Shown piece by piece: positions 1 to 7,619 of a stretch of DNA of 38,571 nt. The position numbers and the translations under genes were made by a program. The notes beneath the pieces were generated by a model. The model ran no database searches, had not been told where the DNA came from, and saw only the letters and a list, made by a program, of their open reading frames with translations. The stretch comes from CAYGVT01 sp964353355 (GTDB lineage Archaea; Thermoplasmatota; DTKX01; GCA-020343715): positions 1 through 38,571 of the forward strand of contig CAYGVT010000068.1 in the NCBI GenBank assembly GCA_964353355.1. The letters run 5' to 3'. The number at the start of each line of letters is the position of its first letter. The first letter of the stretch is position 1.

Positions 1-18
1 GGCAGTGTGTAAAAAGTC
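1..18 (+). repeat. Left terminal inverted repeat of the IS
   Basis: GGCAGTGTGTAAAAAGTC matches the reverse complement of 1414-1431 at all 18 positions. Further inward the two ends diverge. Confidence 0.95.
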
Positions 19-55
19 TGGATTCGTCCCAGAGGACCCCCAAACCCCCATCCGG

Positions 56-364
56 CTAGGGGGATTCCATTCCGAGGAGCTTGAGATCTCGTTTGGTGAG
101 GATGATGTCCCGCATGAATATCTCTGAGTTGTATTCCTTGAGGAATGAGAGGATCGCCCTCGTATTTTGCCTCCTGACTACGATCACCCCGCTTTGCAGC
201 TTGAGATGGGGGAAATCGTCCAAGAACCCCTTCCGCTGGTATCGGTACTTGTCGTTGTGGGAGTGGTCCAGGTAGCCGTAGAACCTTCTGCAGAACCGGT
301 TCATGGCGACCCTGTCGTTCGTCTTCGCCAGCTTGAACACGATGAGCCTTCCCGTGGGTTTCAT
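56..364 (-). CDS. IS accessory protein, possible ferredoxin-like (Cas2-like) fold
   Basis: This 102-residue basic protein is encoded inside the IS, divergent from the transposase. No family is recognised with certainty. The predicted order of elements is strand (LIVFKL, about 7-12), helix (about 18-30), a charged loop rich in Tyr, Lys and Arg (about 31-50), strand (SGVIVVRR, about 58-65), helix (about 67-78) and strand (EIFMRDIILT, about 81-90). That beta-alpha-beta-beta-alpha-beta layout resembles ferredoxin-like folds such as Cas2 or RNA-binding regulators; this is inference from pattern only. The ATG at 364 lies about 28 bases from the centre of the shared TATA box at 387-397, which fits a leaderless mRNA. 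It could act as a transposition regulator or a nucleic-acid-binding passenger. Confidence 0.75.
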   Translation of the reverse strand: MKPTGRLIVFKLAKTNDRVAMNRFCRRFYGYLDHSHNDKYRYQRKGFLDDFPHLKLQSGVIVVRRQNTRAILSFLKEYNSEIFMRDIILTKRDLKLLGMESP

Positions 365-386
365 GGACTGATAATATGTTCAGTAA

Positions 387-397
387 TACTTAAATAT
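387..397. promoter_or_regulatory. Shared bidirectional TATA box of the two IS genes
   Basis: The sequence around 385-398 (AATACTTAAATATT) is close to its own reverse complement, so it reads as a TATA box on both strands. Its centre (about 392) is about 28 bases from the accessory-gene ATG at 364 and about 28 bases from a transposase ATG at 420. The symmetric spacing suggests leaderless transcription in both directions from one TBP site. Confidence 0.65.
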
Positions 398-419
398 TCG
401 CTCGCCCATGCATGTCTCG

Positions 420-1385
420 ATGGGAAAGAGGAAGAAACGGTACCACCGCGACGAGGCCCTCTACAACCTGGTCCAGGAGAACGAAATGCCGATGTTCTTC
501 GCCTGCCTTCAACCCGTCATCGCGGCCATACTCGATCGCGAGTCCCTCTGGCATGGCGTCGGGAGGCCCCCGCTCAAGCTCAAGGACGTCCTCGTCTGCC
601 TGACCGTCAAGGAGTACTTCGACAAGTCCCTACGCAGGGCCGTGGGCCTGCTCAGGGTGTACAAGAGGGCCAACCTCATCGACGTTGATATCCCCTGCTT
701 CAAGACACTGGACAACTACCTGAACAACAGCGAGATCCATGTGTATGTGGAGCGGCTCATCGAGCTGACCTCCGCCCTGTTCTCCGAGGTGGAGAAATGC
801 GTGGCCACGGATGCTACCGGGATCTCGACGACCTGCTATTCGAGCTGGTTCAGCATCCAGGTACGTAGAAAGGCCAGGAGGCGGGACCATATTCGGGTCC
901 ACATCACCGTGGGAACGAAATCGAACGTTGTCCTGGCGCTCGACATCCGCGGCAAGGGGGGCGGCGACAACGAGATCTTCAGGTCGCATGTATTGTCAGT
1001 GGATGAGCGATTCGATGTTGACGAGTGGTCCGCTGACCGGTTGTATCTCTCGAGGAAGAACTGCGATGCCGTCGCCGCCATCGGGGTGGAGCCATGGATC
1101 AAGCTTAAGTCCAATACGACGGCGAGGGCCGAGGGCTCCACGAACTGGAGGAGGATGGTCCTGGCGTTCAAGGTGACCCCCGACGTCGCGAACGAGAAGT
1201 ATCACAAGCGCTCCAATGTGGAGAGCACGTTCTCTGCCAAGAAGAGAAAATTCGGCAGCAGCGTGAGAGGGAGGTTGTTGACCTCACAGAAGATGGAGGA
1301 GTCCTTCTCATGGGTTGGCTTCAACATGTCTCTCATACCCCGAGCACGCTATGAATTTGGCGTGAATCCCCCCATTGGCCATTGA
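420..1385 (+). CDS. DDE transposase, IS4/IS5 superfamily
   Basis: This enzyme cuts and joins the IS ends. The acidic triad is visible as D131 (VATDATGI), D206 (SADRLYLSRK) and E268. The last lies in the signature Y-(2)-R-(3)-E-(6)-K (YHKRSNVESTFSAKK), diagnostic of the IS4/IS5 superfamily. The N-terminal third is basic and helical, consistent with DNA binding. I chose the ATG at 420 (MGKRKKRYHR, 321 residues) because it sits at leaderless distance from the TATA box at 387-397; an in-frame ATG at 408 would add four residues. The frame is intact and ends 46 bases before the right end of the element. Composition is less GC-rich than the neighbours, fitting a mobile origin. Confidence 0.93.
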   Translation: MGKRKKRYHRDEALYNLVQENEMPMFFACLQPVIAAILDRESLWHGVGRPPLKLKDVLVCLTVKEYFDKSLRRAVGLLRVYKRANLIDVDIPCFKTLDNYLNNSEIHVYVERLIELTSALFSEVEKCVATDATGISTTCYSSWFSIQVRRKARRRDHIRVHITVGTKSNVVLALDIRGKGGGDNEIFRSHVLSVDERFDVDEWSADRLYLSRKNCDAVAAIGVEPWIKLKSNTTARAEGSTNWRRMVLAFKVTPDVANEKYHKRSNVESTFSAKKRKFGSSVRGRLLTSQKMEESFSWVGFNMSLIPRARYEFGVNPPIGH

Positions 1386-1413
1386 GGTGGGGGTAGAGGA
1401 TGGGAGGTTTCGG

Positions 1414-1431
1414 GACTTTTTACACACTGCC
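1414..1431 (-). repeat. Right terminal inverted repeat of the IS
   Basis: GACTTTTTACACACTGCC is the exact reverse complement of bases 1-18. It defines the right end of the element, immediately upstream of the mscS promoter. Confidence 0.95.
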
Positions 1432-1446
1432 CCTGTGAGGGAAAGG

Positions 1447-1454
1447 CTTTTATC
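1447..1454 (+). promoter_or_regulatory. TATA box of the mscS-like gene
   Basis: CTTTTATC at 1447-1454 predicts transcription from about 1477, giving a short leader before the ATG at 1492. The leader contains a GGGAGAT ribosome-binding site. It lies only 15 bases beyond the end of the IS. Confidence 0.5.
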
Positions 1455-1491
1455 GCAGACGCATGCTCCGCCCTCCCGGAAGGGAGATCCC

Positions 1492-2622
1492 ATGGTGAAG
1501 CTCTTCGGCTTTTGGGACGTGCCCACGCCGGGCTACTTCGACGACCAGTACTGGCACTTCATCTACCTGCTCATCATCTGGCTCATCCTCGGCCTCTCGG
1601 TCGTGCTCGTCGTGCGCCCCATCGTCCGGCGCCTGACCTCGAGGACCAAAACCGACATCGACGACCACATCCTGAAGATTATCGACACGCCCATCGTCGT
1701 GTTCATCTTCTTCTACGGCCTCGTCCAGTCGCTCAACGTGCTCGAGTCGATGCCCGACTGGCTGCACCGGAACGTCCTGGACGTCTACACGTTCGTCGTG
1801 GCCGTCTTCATCATCTACATCGCGTACAAGGTGTTCAAGGCCGTGTTCGTGCCCCTGGGTCACGAGTTCGCCAAGAAGTCCGAGACGCAGCTCGACGACG
1901 TCCTCATCCCCCTGCTCGACAAGCTCGGGGGCGTGCTCATCATCGTCCTGGGCGCGTTCTACCTGCTGAGCACGCTCGGCATTAACATAACCGTCTTCCT
2001 CGCCGGCGCGGGCATCATCGGCATCGTGCTCGCGTTCGCGCTGCAGTCCACGCTCGGCGACTTCTTCTCGGGCATCTTCCTGATGCTCGACCGCCCCATC
2101 ACGGTGGGGGACCTCATCGAGGACGGCGACGACTACCTGCGCGTCGAGCGCATCGGGCTGCGCTCCACGCGGTTCTACAACATCTTCAAGCACGAGCTGG
2201 TAATCTACCCCAACCACGCGGTCGCGGACATGAAGCTCGTGAACCTCAGCGAGCCCGACCTGCGATACAAAATCAGCATCACCGTCAACGTGGCCCACGG
2301 CTCGCCCCTGGACACGGTCGAGCGCATCTTGCTGGGGTCGGTGGCGACCCAGAGGGGCGTGTCGACGGACACCGCGCGGGCGCCGGTGGTCAGGTTCGAG
2401 GACTTCGGGGAGAGCGCGCTCAAGTTCACCGTCTACCTCTGGGTCGACAACGTGCTCGATCAGTGGCGCATCGCGCACGATGCGCGCAAGATGATGGACG
2501 CGCGGTTCAGGGCAGAGGGCATCGAGATACCCTTCCCGCAACGCGTGGTCCACATCGAGGCGGACGGCGAGGGCGCGAAGGCCGTTGTCAAGGCCGTGGA
2601 GCGCACCGCCCGCGACGCGTGA
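1492..2622 (+). CDS. mscS: MscS-family small-conductance mechanosensitive channel
   Basis: This is a membrane channel that would release solutes on hypo-osmotic shock. The 376 residues contain about five membrane segments (roughly 22-43, 66-84, 96-118, 145-163 and the pore helix 167-187). They are followed by the hallmark MscS stretch: a Gly/Ala-rich pore helix (AGAGIIGIVLAFALQ), then TLGDFFSGIFLMLDRPITVGD, where the beta domain begins (about 187-207). A C-terminal alpha/beta vestibule domain runs to the end. The ATG at 1492 is preceded by GGGAGAT. The open frame extends upstream into the IS, but those codons belong to the transposon and are not counted. The gene is convergent with the next gene, with 7 bases between the stops. 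Confidence 0.93.
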   Translation: MVKLFGFWDVPTPGYFDDQYWHFIYLLIIWLILGLSVVLVVRPIVRRLTSRTKTDIDDHILKIIDTPIVVFIFFYGLVQSLNVLESMPDWLHRNVLDVYTFVVAVFIIYIAYKVFKAVFVPLGHEFAKKSETQLDDVLIPLLDKLGGVLIIVLGAFYLLSTLGINITVFLAGAGIIGIVLAFALQSTLGDFFSGIFLMLDRPITVGDLIEDGDDYLRVERIGLRSTRFYNIFKHELVIYPNHAVADMKLVNLSEPDLRYKISITVNVAHGSPLDTVERILLGSVATQRGVSTDTARAPVVRFEDFGESALKFTVYLWVDNVLDQWRIAHDARKMMDARFRAEGIEIPFPQRVVHIEADGEGAKAVVKAVERTARDA

Positions 2623-2629
2623 GGGGCCC

Positions 2630-3271
2630 TCAGTCGCCCCCGTGCCGGTGCCTGCGCCGCCGCCCGTCGGCGCCCAGGCCCGATTCCAGCTCGCCCGGGC
2701 GCCTCTCAGTGGCGGAGCCGTGCGACCGAAGGGTCTGCCCTCCGGGCCGCGGGGGGGGCCGGGGCTTGGGCGGCGCCCTGGCCGGTCTCCTGGGCTGTTG
2801 GGCCGCGCGCTCGATCTCGGTGTCGCCCGCGTCCGCGGCGCCCGATGCCTGGTGCGCGAGCAGCTTCTCGCGGAGGAACCGCTTCTTCGCCGCCGAGTCC
2901 ATCAGCTCGAAGGCGCGGAACTCGTCGGGGTTGCCGAAGACCTGCTCGAAGTCCATGCCCTCCCAGATGACCTCGCCGTCGGCCCACCGGAGCTCGTCCT
3001 CGACCACCACGAAGGGCGGGCGTTCGCCCCCGGTCGGGCCGAACAGGTCCTCCAGGAGGTCCTCCCACCGACGCTGCATGTGCTGCTCCTCGCCCTCCCA
3101 GTCGACGGCGGGGCCGCCCTCATCGACCGGCTCGAACTCGGGCACCGCGTCGTCCTCGGCCCTCTGGGGGAGCTCCTCGAAGAACGTGGGGCGACCGCGG
3201 TCGTCCTCCTCCTGGATGTCCGCGGACGCGGACCGCGTGCGCCTCCGCTTGCGGGCGTGTTCGGGCGCCAA
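2630..3271 (-). CDS. Acidic protein of unknown function with EFEPV motif
   Basis: This soluble protein of 213 residues has no recognised domain. A basic N-terminal tip (about 1-15, ARKRRRTRS) is followed by an acidic segment containing PEFEPVDEG (about 43-51). A compact, aromatic-rich central part (about 55-145, with RRWEDLLEDLF, WADGEVIWEGMDFEQVFG and DEFRAFELMDSAAKKRFLREKL) looks folded, and a Pro/Arg-rich disordered tail ends the protein. The start is the TTG at 3271, because an in-frame stop lies ten codons upstream and GGGAGG at 3279-3284 is 7 bases away. A T-rich TATA-like element lies near 3308-3314. The EFEPV motif recurs in the acidic protein at 10954-11439. Confidence 0.72.
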   Translation of the reverse strand: MAPEHARKRRRTRSASADIQEEDDRGRPTFFEELPQRAEDDAVPEFEPVDEGGPAVDWEGEEQHMQRRWEDLLEDLFGPTGGERPPFVVVEDELRWADGEVIWEGMDFEQVFGNPDEFRAFELMDSAAKKRFLREKLLAHQASGAADAGDTEIERAAQQPRRPARAPPKPRPPPRPGGQTLRSHGSATERRPGELESGLGADGRRRRHRHGGD

Positions 3272-3346
3272 GCCTCGGCCTCCCGTCGATGAGAGTGCTC
3301 AGGGGAAAAAAGCATTTGGGCCTGAGGACCACGGGATGCGAGGAAC

Positions 3347-3811
3347 TCACACCGAGACCGTGAAGGATTCGTCGAACGGCACGTCGAAGGTCATCCCGAG
3401 GATGTCCAGGTGCGCGTCGCCCTTGACCCTGATGTCGTCCTTCCCCGGGTCCGCGAGCGCCCAGTAGGCGTCTGGGGCGTTGGCCAACGCGACGGTGAGC
3501 AGCGCCTGCGTCGTGACCGAGCCGTGCGCGGGCACCCTGGCCTCGGGCGTGTCGCCTGGGCCCAGGAAGGCACCGTCGGCCCACGCCTGGAAGTCCGTGG
3601 GGGGTATCAGGAGCTCCAGCGCGCCGTCGTTGGTGAAGCGGATGGCGATGCGCAGCTGGACCTCCTGCGCCGAGTGGAGGGCCAAGCCGCTCTGGGACCT
3701 GTCGAGGTCCACGCCGAGCTGCTTGTACTGCATGTACACGTAAAGCCCCACGGCCCCGAGGACGACCAGGACGATGACGACGACCGCTAGCAGCTTCCTC
3801 TTCCAGCCCAT
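3347..3811 (-). CDS. Membrane-anchored LEA14/WHy-domain protein
   Basis: The 154 residues start with a basic cap (MGWKRK) and one membrane helix (about 7-28), followed by a beta-rich exterior domain. The pattern fits the LEA_2/WHy fold: RIAIRFTNDG at about 53-62, then a dense alternation of hydrophobic residues with PPTDFQAWADG and a polar VPAHGSVTTQALLTV strand. WHy-domain proteins are linked to desiccation and stress tolerance, and single-pass versions are common in archaea. The ATG at 3811 has a possible TATA element (GCCTAATCA) about 40 bases upstream. The gene is divergent from the large surface protein at 3931 and about 75 bases from the acidic gene downstream. The family call comes from motif memory, so it is moderately sure. 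Confidence 0.75.
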   Translation of the reverse strand: MGWKRKLLAVVVIVLVVLGAVGLYVYMQYKQLGVDLDRSQSGLALHSAQEVQLRIAIRFTNDGALELLIPPTDFQAWADGAFLGPGDTPEARVPAHGSVTTQALLTVALANAPDAYWALADPGKDDIRVKGDAHLDILGMTFDVPFDESFTVSV

Positions 3812-3883
3812 GGACGCGCCCGGTCCGCCACTGGCGTTGCGATGTGATTAGGCTTTCGCCTTCCCTGGTCGGTCCTGGGAACG

Positions 3884-3891
3884 CTTTAATA
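3884..3891 (+). promoter_or_regulatory. TATA box of the cadherin-like surface protein
   Basis: CTTTAATA at 3884-3891 predicts a start near 3913. The leader carries AGGGGTG (about 3916-3922), which supports the ATG at 3931. Confidence 0.5.
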
Positions 3892-3930
3892 GGGCCGTGG
3901 CCATAGCGCCGGGGCAGGGGTGTCACACAG

Positions 3931-6864
3931 ATGTCGCGTGCCCTGATGCGACCCCGAACGATGACCGCCATGGTCGTCCTCCTCGTGGCGGTGCTGTCGC
4001 TCTTCCCCGCCGTCACGCCCTCAGGGGCCGATGGTGGGACCCGCGGCGCGTGGACCGTGAGGGACCTCGTCGAGGCCACGCCCCCCGTGTCGGTGCTCTT
4101 CGAGGACGGCACGGCCAACGCGACATACCACATCGCGGTGCCCAGGGCCGGCACGGTCGACGGCGCGGAGCTCGTGCTGGAGGGCGAGGCGCGGTACAGC
4201 CTCAAGGGCACGCCCACCAACTTCACGGACAACCCGACGGCGGGCCACCAGGCCTTCTATGGCCCCGACGGGAGGTTCCCGCCCGTGGGCGGGCCAGGGA
4301 ACTACAAGTGGGGACAGTTCTCCCAGATGGACGAGGACGAGGTGGCGAGGCTCGACGGGGGCTGCAAGGTCGACTACACCGATTGGGGCAACAACCCGCC
4401 GCCGCACATGCGCCCCTACCACCTGTTCGACCTCGTGGTCGACCGGACGGACATGGAGCGCCTCCGCATCGAGTGGGACGGCTACGGCGTCAACCCCGAC
4501 AACGGCACCTTCACCCACGCGGCCACGCTCTGGGTCTTCAACAACGTGGCCTCCACGTGGGAGGGGGTCGCGTCCTACGCGAACAACGACGCGGACAACA
4601 CGGTGAGGCCCCTCCAGGCGATGCTGAGGGAGCCCCACGACTACACGACCTCGGGCGGCCACGTGTATGCGCTCGTCTTCGGGCAGGAGGACGAGGCCGG
4701 CCCGACCGTGGGCATCGTGGCCACCGACTACGTCGCCGCGACCGTCCTGCGCAACGACACGCTCGTGCTCGCGCGCGACGTCGAGCTCGCGGTGGACAAC
4801 GGGACCGCGCTCTGGGGCCGCTCCGGGGAGCTCTCCGGCCAGGTCACCGTGGGCGCGGCCCAGGGCCTCGCCGCGGCCATGCAGGCCTGGGTCGACGCGC
4901 AGCGGGTCGGGCCTGGCCAGGTCGCGGTGCCGCTCACCCTCCGCGTGGGCGCGACCACGTACGCGGCCGTCCGCGTGAGGTCCGTCGCGGTCCAGGTGCG
5001 CGAGCCCGACAACCGGGCGCCCGCGTTCGTGCGCGCGGCCGACTTGCAGATGACCGAGGACGTCGACGTCCCCCAGGCGCTCGACATGTGGGAGCACTTC
5101 GAGGACGAGCTGCAGGGCGACGACCTGGTCTACGCGGTCGAGCACGAGTCCAACGCGAGCGCCGTGCGCGCGACCGTCGCGGGCGACGGGCGCCACGTCG
5201 ACCTGGGGACGGTCGCGCCCGACTGGGCCGGGTCCGTGACGTTCAGGTTCAGCGCCACCGACGCCTGGGGCCTCAAGACGGTCTCGACGGACTTCAACGT
5301 GACCGTGGTGCAGGTCAACGACCCCCCCTCCGCGGACGCCCCGCCCACGCAGTACCTGCAAGAGGACGTGCCGTACCGGCTCAACTTGACCGTGCGCGAC
5401 CCTGACGTGCCCTACGGCGACGCGCTCACGTTCACGGACGACACGGGCATGTTCGACGTCGACCAGACGGGGCGCATCGCCTTCACCCCGGCGCAGGAGG
5501 ACGTGGGCCGCCACGACATCAACGTGACCGTCACGGACGCATCGGGTGGGTCCGTCCGCGTGCCCATCACCATGCACGTGGCGGAGTCGAACGACCCGCC
5601 CGTCATCGTCGACCCGGGCGTGCTCGAGGTGGAGGAGGGCGGCTACCTGTCCTGGAACTTCACGCTCATCGACCCGGACGGTGCCGACACGGGCACGTGG
5701 ACGCTCGTGGGCAGGAAGGGCTCGATGTTCCTGGGCAGGTACAACGGCCGGCTCACGTGGATACCCACCGACGAGGAGGTCGGGTGGCACAACGTCTCGG
5801 TCATCGTGTCCGACAGGCAGGGCGCGTCGTTCCAGCTCAACGTGACCCTCCACGTCGTCAACGTCAACGACCCGCCGTCCATCGAGGCCCCGATAACGCC
5901 ACCTTTGACGGAGGGCATGCTGTTCCAGTTCAAGCTGACATTCACCGATCCCGACCTGGCCCTCGATCCCGACGAGCGGCTAACCTTCACCGTCGACCCG
6001 CCGCTGTTCGCGATCGCGCCCAACGGGACCGTCTCGTTCACCCCGACGAACGACCACGTGGGCTCGCACCGGCTCAACGTCACCGTCACGGACGCCGCGG
6101 GCGCGAGCGCAATCGCCAGGTGGGACATCGAGGTCGCGAACGTCAACCAGCCCCCCGTGGTCGAGCCCGTGCCGGACCAGACCTGGCCCGAGGACGAGCC
6201 GGTCTCGATGCGCATCGTGGCGACCGACCCCGACCGGGGCGACGCGCTCGAGTACATCGACTCGACCTCCATCTTCATTATCAACACCGCCACGGGCGCC
6301 ATCGACTTCGTACCGAGGCAGCAGGAGGCGGGCGAGCACACAATCACCATCCGCGTCCGCGACCGCGCGGGCGCAGAGGTCCGCGTCACCTTCATGGCCG
6401 TCATCCAGGCCGTCAACGACCCGCCCATCGTCTCCATCAGGGCGGAGTGGGCCAACACGACCATCAAGGAGGGCTCCTCGCATTTCGCGGCCTCCGTCGC
6501 CTCCGACGAGGACAACGACCGGGACGAGCTCACGTTCTCCTGGACGCTCGACGGCAAGGAGGTCGGCAAGGCCGACAGCGTCGTCGTGCGCGACGCACGC
6601 CCGGGCAGGCACAACCTCACGCTCACCGTGTCCGACGGCGAGGACCACACGTCGACATCCCTCGAGTTCACGGTCGAGGAGGCGGGGAAGGGCACCCCCG
6701 TCGCTGCCATCGGGGCCGGCCTGATGGTGGCCGTCGTCGCCATGGTGGCCCTGCTGGTGCTGATGGGTCGGTTCAAGGGGAGGGCCGGCGGCAAGGGGAA
6801 GGGCAAGAGGCCTGCGGACGGCGCGGCCACGGGACCGCCGCAGCTGGGCCCCCCCGGCTACTGA
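3931..6864 (+). CDS. Secreted, membrane-anchored cadherin-like repeat protein
   Basis: This 977-residue surface protein has a signal peptide (about 1-34), an N-terminal domain (about 35-355) with several Trp and Asn-Xaa-Thr sites, and six tandem Ig/cadherin-like modules. The modules begin at about 359, 461, 553, 644, 738 and 828; most junctions read VNDPP, SNDPP or VNQPP. The last module is PKD-like (DELTFSWTLDG, then GRHNLTLTVSDGE). One membrane helix (about 922-947) and a basic, Gly/Lys-rich cytoplasmic tail follow. Asp-rich inter-module linkers (DPDVP, DPDGAD, DPDRGD) resemble calcium-binding junctions. NVT and NLT sequons are frequent, consistent with archaeal N-glycosylation. The likely role is adhesion or part of the cell coat. 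It is convergent with the next gene, and the last 7 bases overlap. Confidence 0.9.
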   Translation: MSRALMRPRTMTAMVVLLVAVLSLFPAVTPSGADGGTRGAWTVRDLVEATPPVSVLFEDGTANATYHIAVPRAGTVDGAELVLEGEARYSLKGTPTNFTDNPTAGHQAFYGPDGRFPPVGGPGNYKWGQFSQMDEDEVARLDGGCKVDYTDWGNNPPPHMRPYHLFDLVVDRTDMERLRIEWDGYGVNPDNGTFTHAATLWVFNNVASTWEGVASYANNDADNTVRPLQAMLREPHDYTTSGGHVYALVFGQEDEAGPTVGIVATDYVAATVLRNDTLVLARDVELAVDNGTALWGRSGELSGQVTVGAAQGLAAAMQAWVDAQRVGPGQVAVPLTLRVGATTYAAVRVRSVAVQVREPDNRAPAFVRAADLQMTEDVDVPQALDMWEHFEDELQGDDLVYAVEHESNASAVRATVAGDGRHVDLGTVAPDWAGSVTFRFSATDAWGLKTVSTDFNVTVVQVNDPPSADAPPTQYLQEDVPYRLNLTVRDPDVPYGDALTFTDDTGMFDVDQTGRIAFTPAQEDVGRHDINVTVTDASGGSVRVPITMHVAESNDPPVIVDPGVLEVEEGGYLSWNFTLIDPDGADTGTWTLVGRKGSMFLGRYNGRLTWIPTDEEVGWHNVSVIVSDRQGASFQLNVTLHVVNVNDPPSIEAPITPPLTEGMLFQFKLTFTDPDLALDPDERLTFTVDPPLFAIAPNGTVSFTPTNDHVGSHRLNVTVTDAAGASAIARWDIEVANVNQPPVVEPVPDQTWPEDEPVSMRIVATDPDRGDALEYIDSTSIFIINTATGAIDFVPRQQEAGEHTITIRVRDRAGAEVRVTFMAVIQAVNDPPIVSIRAEWANTTIKEGSSHFAASVASDEDNDRDELTFSWTLDGKEVGKADSVVVRDARPGRHNLTLTVSDGEDHTSTSLEFTVEEAGKGTPVAAIGAGLMVAVVAMVALLVLMGRFKGRAGGKGKGKRPADGAATGPPQLGPPGY

Positions 6865-7610
6865 CCGGTCGGCGCCCGCTCCCACCGTCGCATGCGCGCG
6901 AGCCGCGACAGCAGCATCACCAGGAGCACGACCTGCACGGCCAGCAGCATCGAGATGATGCCCCACGCGAGGTCGCGGGCGATGAGCGCGATGCCGCCCT
7001 GCGACGCGTAGGCGAGGATGGCGGCGCCCGTGAATGCGCCAACGGACACGGCCGAGACGACGACGGGCGGCCGCACGCCCACGCCGCGGCCGAGCACGGA
7101 GGCGGTGATGCCCCCTGCGCCCCTGAAGGGGAGCGTCACGTAGAGCGCGATGGCGGTCCACGCGCCCGCCTGCAGCCCCGGGTGCCCCATGAAGGCCTTG
7201 GAGCCACGGGACTCGACGAGCGCGATGTAGTGCCCCAGCCCGGGCACGCGCCTCGCGAGCCGGAAGTTCCAGCTCACGAAGAGCGAGCACACTAGGTCCA
7301 CGTAGAGCACAAGCCCCGCCATCGCGAGCGGGTGGAAGCCCATGCCGACCCCGAGGGGCACGACCGCGACCTTGCCGTACGAGAAGGCCAGGTAGGCGAC
7401 TGCCAGCCCCACCCACTCCAGCCACCGTCCCCAGGGCAGCAGGGGCAGCAGCGCGGCCGGGACCAAGAGCGCGAGCAGGACCGGGAACAGGGCCTTGAAC
7501 CACTGCATGCGGCGCGTTTCGCCCTCCTCGCCGCCGTGCCATCCCTCGTGCCACCTGGGCGGGCGCTCCCCCCCGGCCCCGCTGCCCCCCGCCTCGCCCT
7601 CGCCGGTCAT
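6858..7610 (-). CDS. Small multidrug-export family (Sm_multidrug_ex) membrane protein
   Basis: This polytopic membrane protein of 250 residues has a soluble, Gly/Glu-rich N-terminal extension (about 1-36) followed by roughly five or six hydrophobic segments from about 38 to 238. The FKALFPVLLALLVPAALL start and the re-entrant-like loop LPFRGAGGITASVLGRGVGV (near 152-171) match the Sm_multidrug_ex family, whose transport activity is little characterised. The ATG at 7610 lies 9 bases downstream of the phosphoesterase stop, so the two probably form one transcript. Its 3' end overlaps the convergent cadherin-like gene by 7 bases. Confidence 0.75.
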   Translation of the reverse strand: MTGEGEAGGSGAGGERPPRWHEGWHGGEEGETRRMQWFKALFPVLLALLVPAALLPLLPWGRWLEWVGLAVAYLAFSYGKVAVVPLGVGMGFHPLAMAGLVLYVDLVCSLFVSWNFRLARRVPGLGHYIALVESRGSKAFMGHPGLQAGAWTAIALYVTLPFRGAGGITASVLGRGVGVRPPVVVSAVSVGAFTGAAILAYASQGGIALIARDLAWGIISMLLAVQVVLLVMLLSRLARMRRWERAPTGQ

Positions 7611-7619
7611 GCGCGCACC

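Larger units (their letters stand above)
1..1431. mobile_element. Complete IS element, IS4/IS5 superfamily, two genes
   Basis: The ends are perfect 18-bp inverted repeats: GGCAGTGTGTAAAAAGTC at 1-18 and its exact reverse complement at 1414-1431. Between them lie a DDE transposase gene on the plus strand and a 102-residue accessory gene on the minus strand. The element starts at the first base of the window, so a target-site duplication cannot be checked. Its right end stops 15 bases before the TATA box of the mscS-like gene, whose promoter seems intact. The transposase is open and has all catalytic residues, so the copy looks potentially active. The exact IS family was not determined. Confidence 0.93.

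Noticed and set aside
1375..1491. N-terminal extension of the MscS-like frame into the IS
   Set aside because: These codons lie in the transposon end and promoter; the ATG at 1492 has a ribosome-binding site and gives a normal family length.
4021..5853. 610-codon minus-strand frame inside the cadherin-like gene
   Set aside because: It has no recognisable domain and a His/Arg/Val-rich composition; the plus-strand frame has signal peptide, repeats and anchor.
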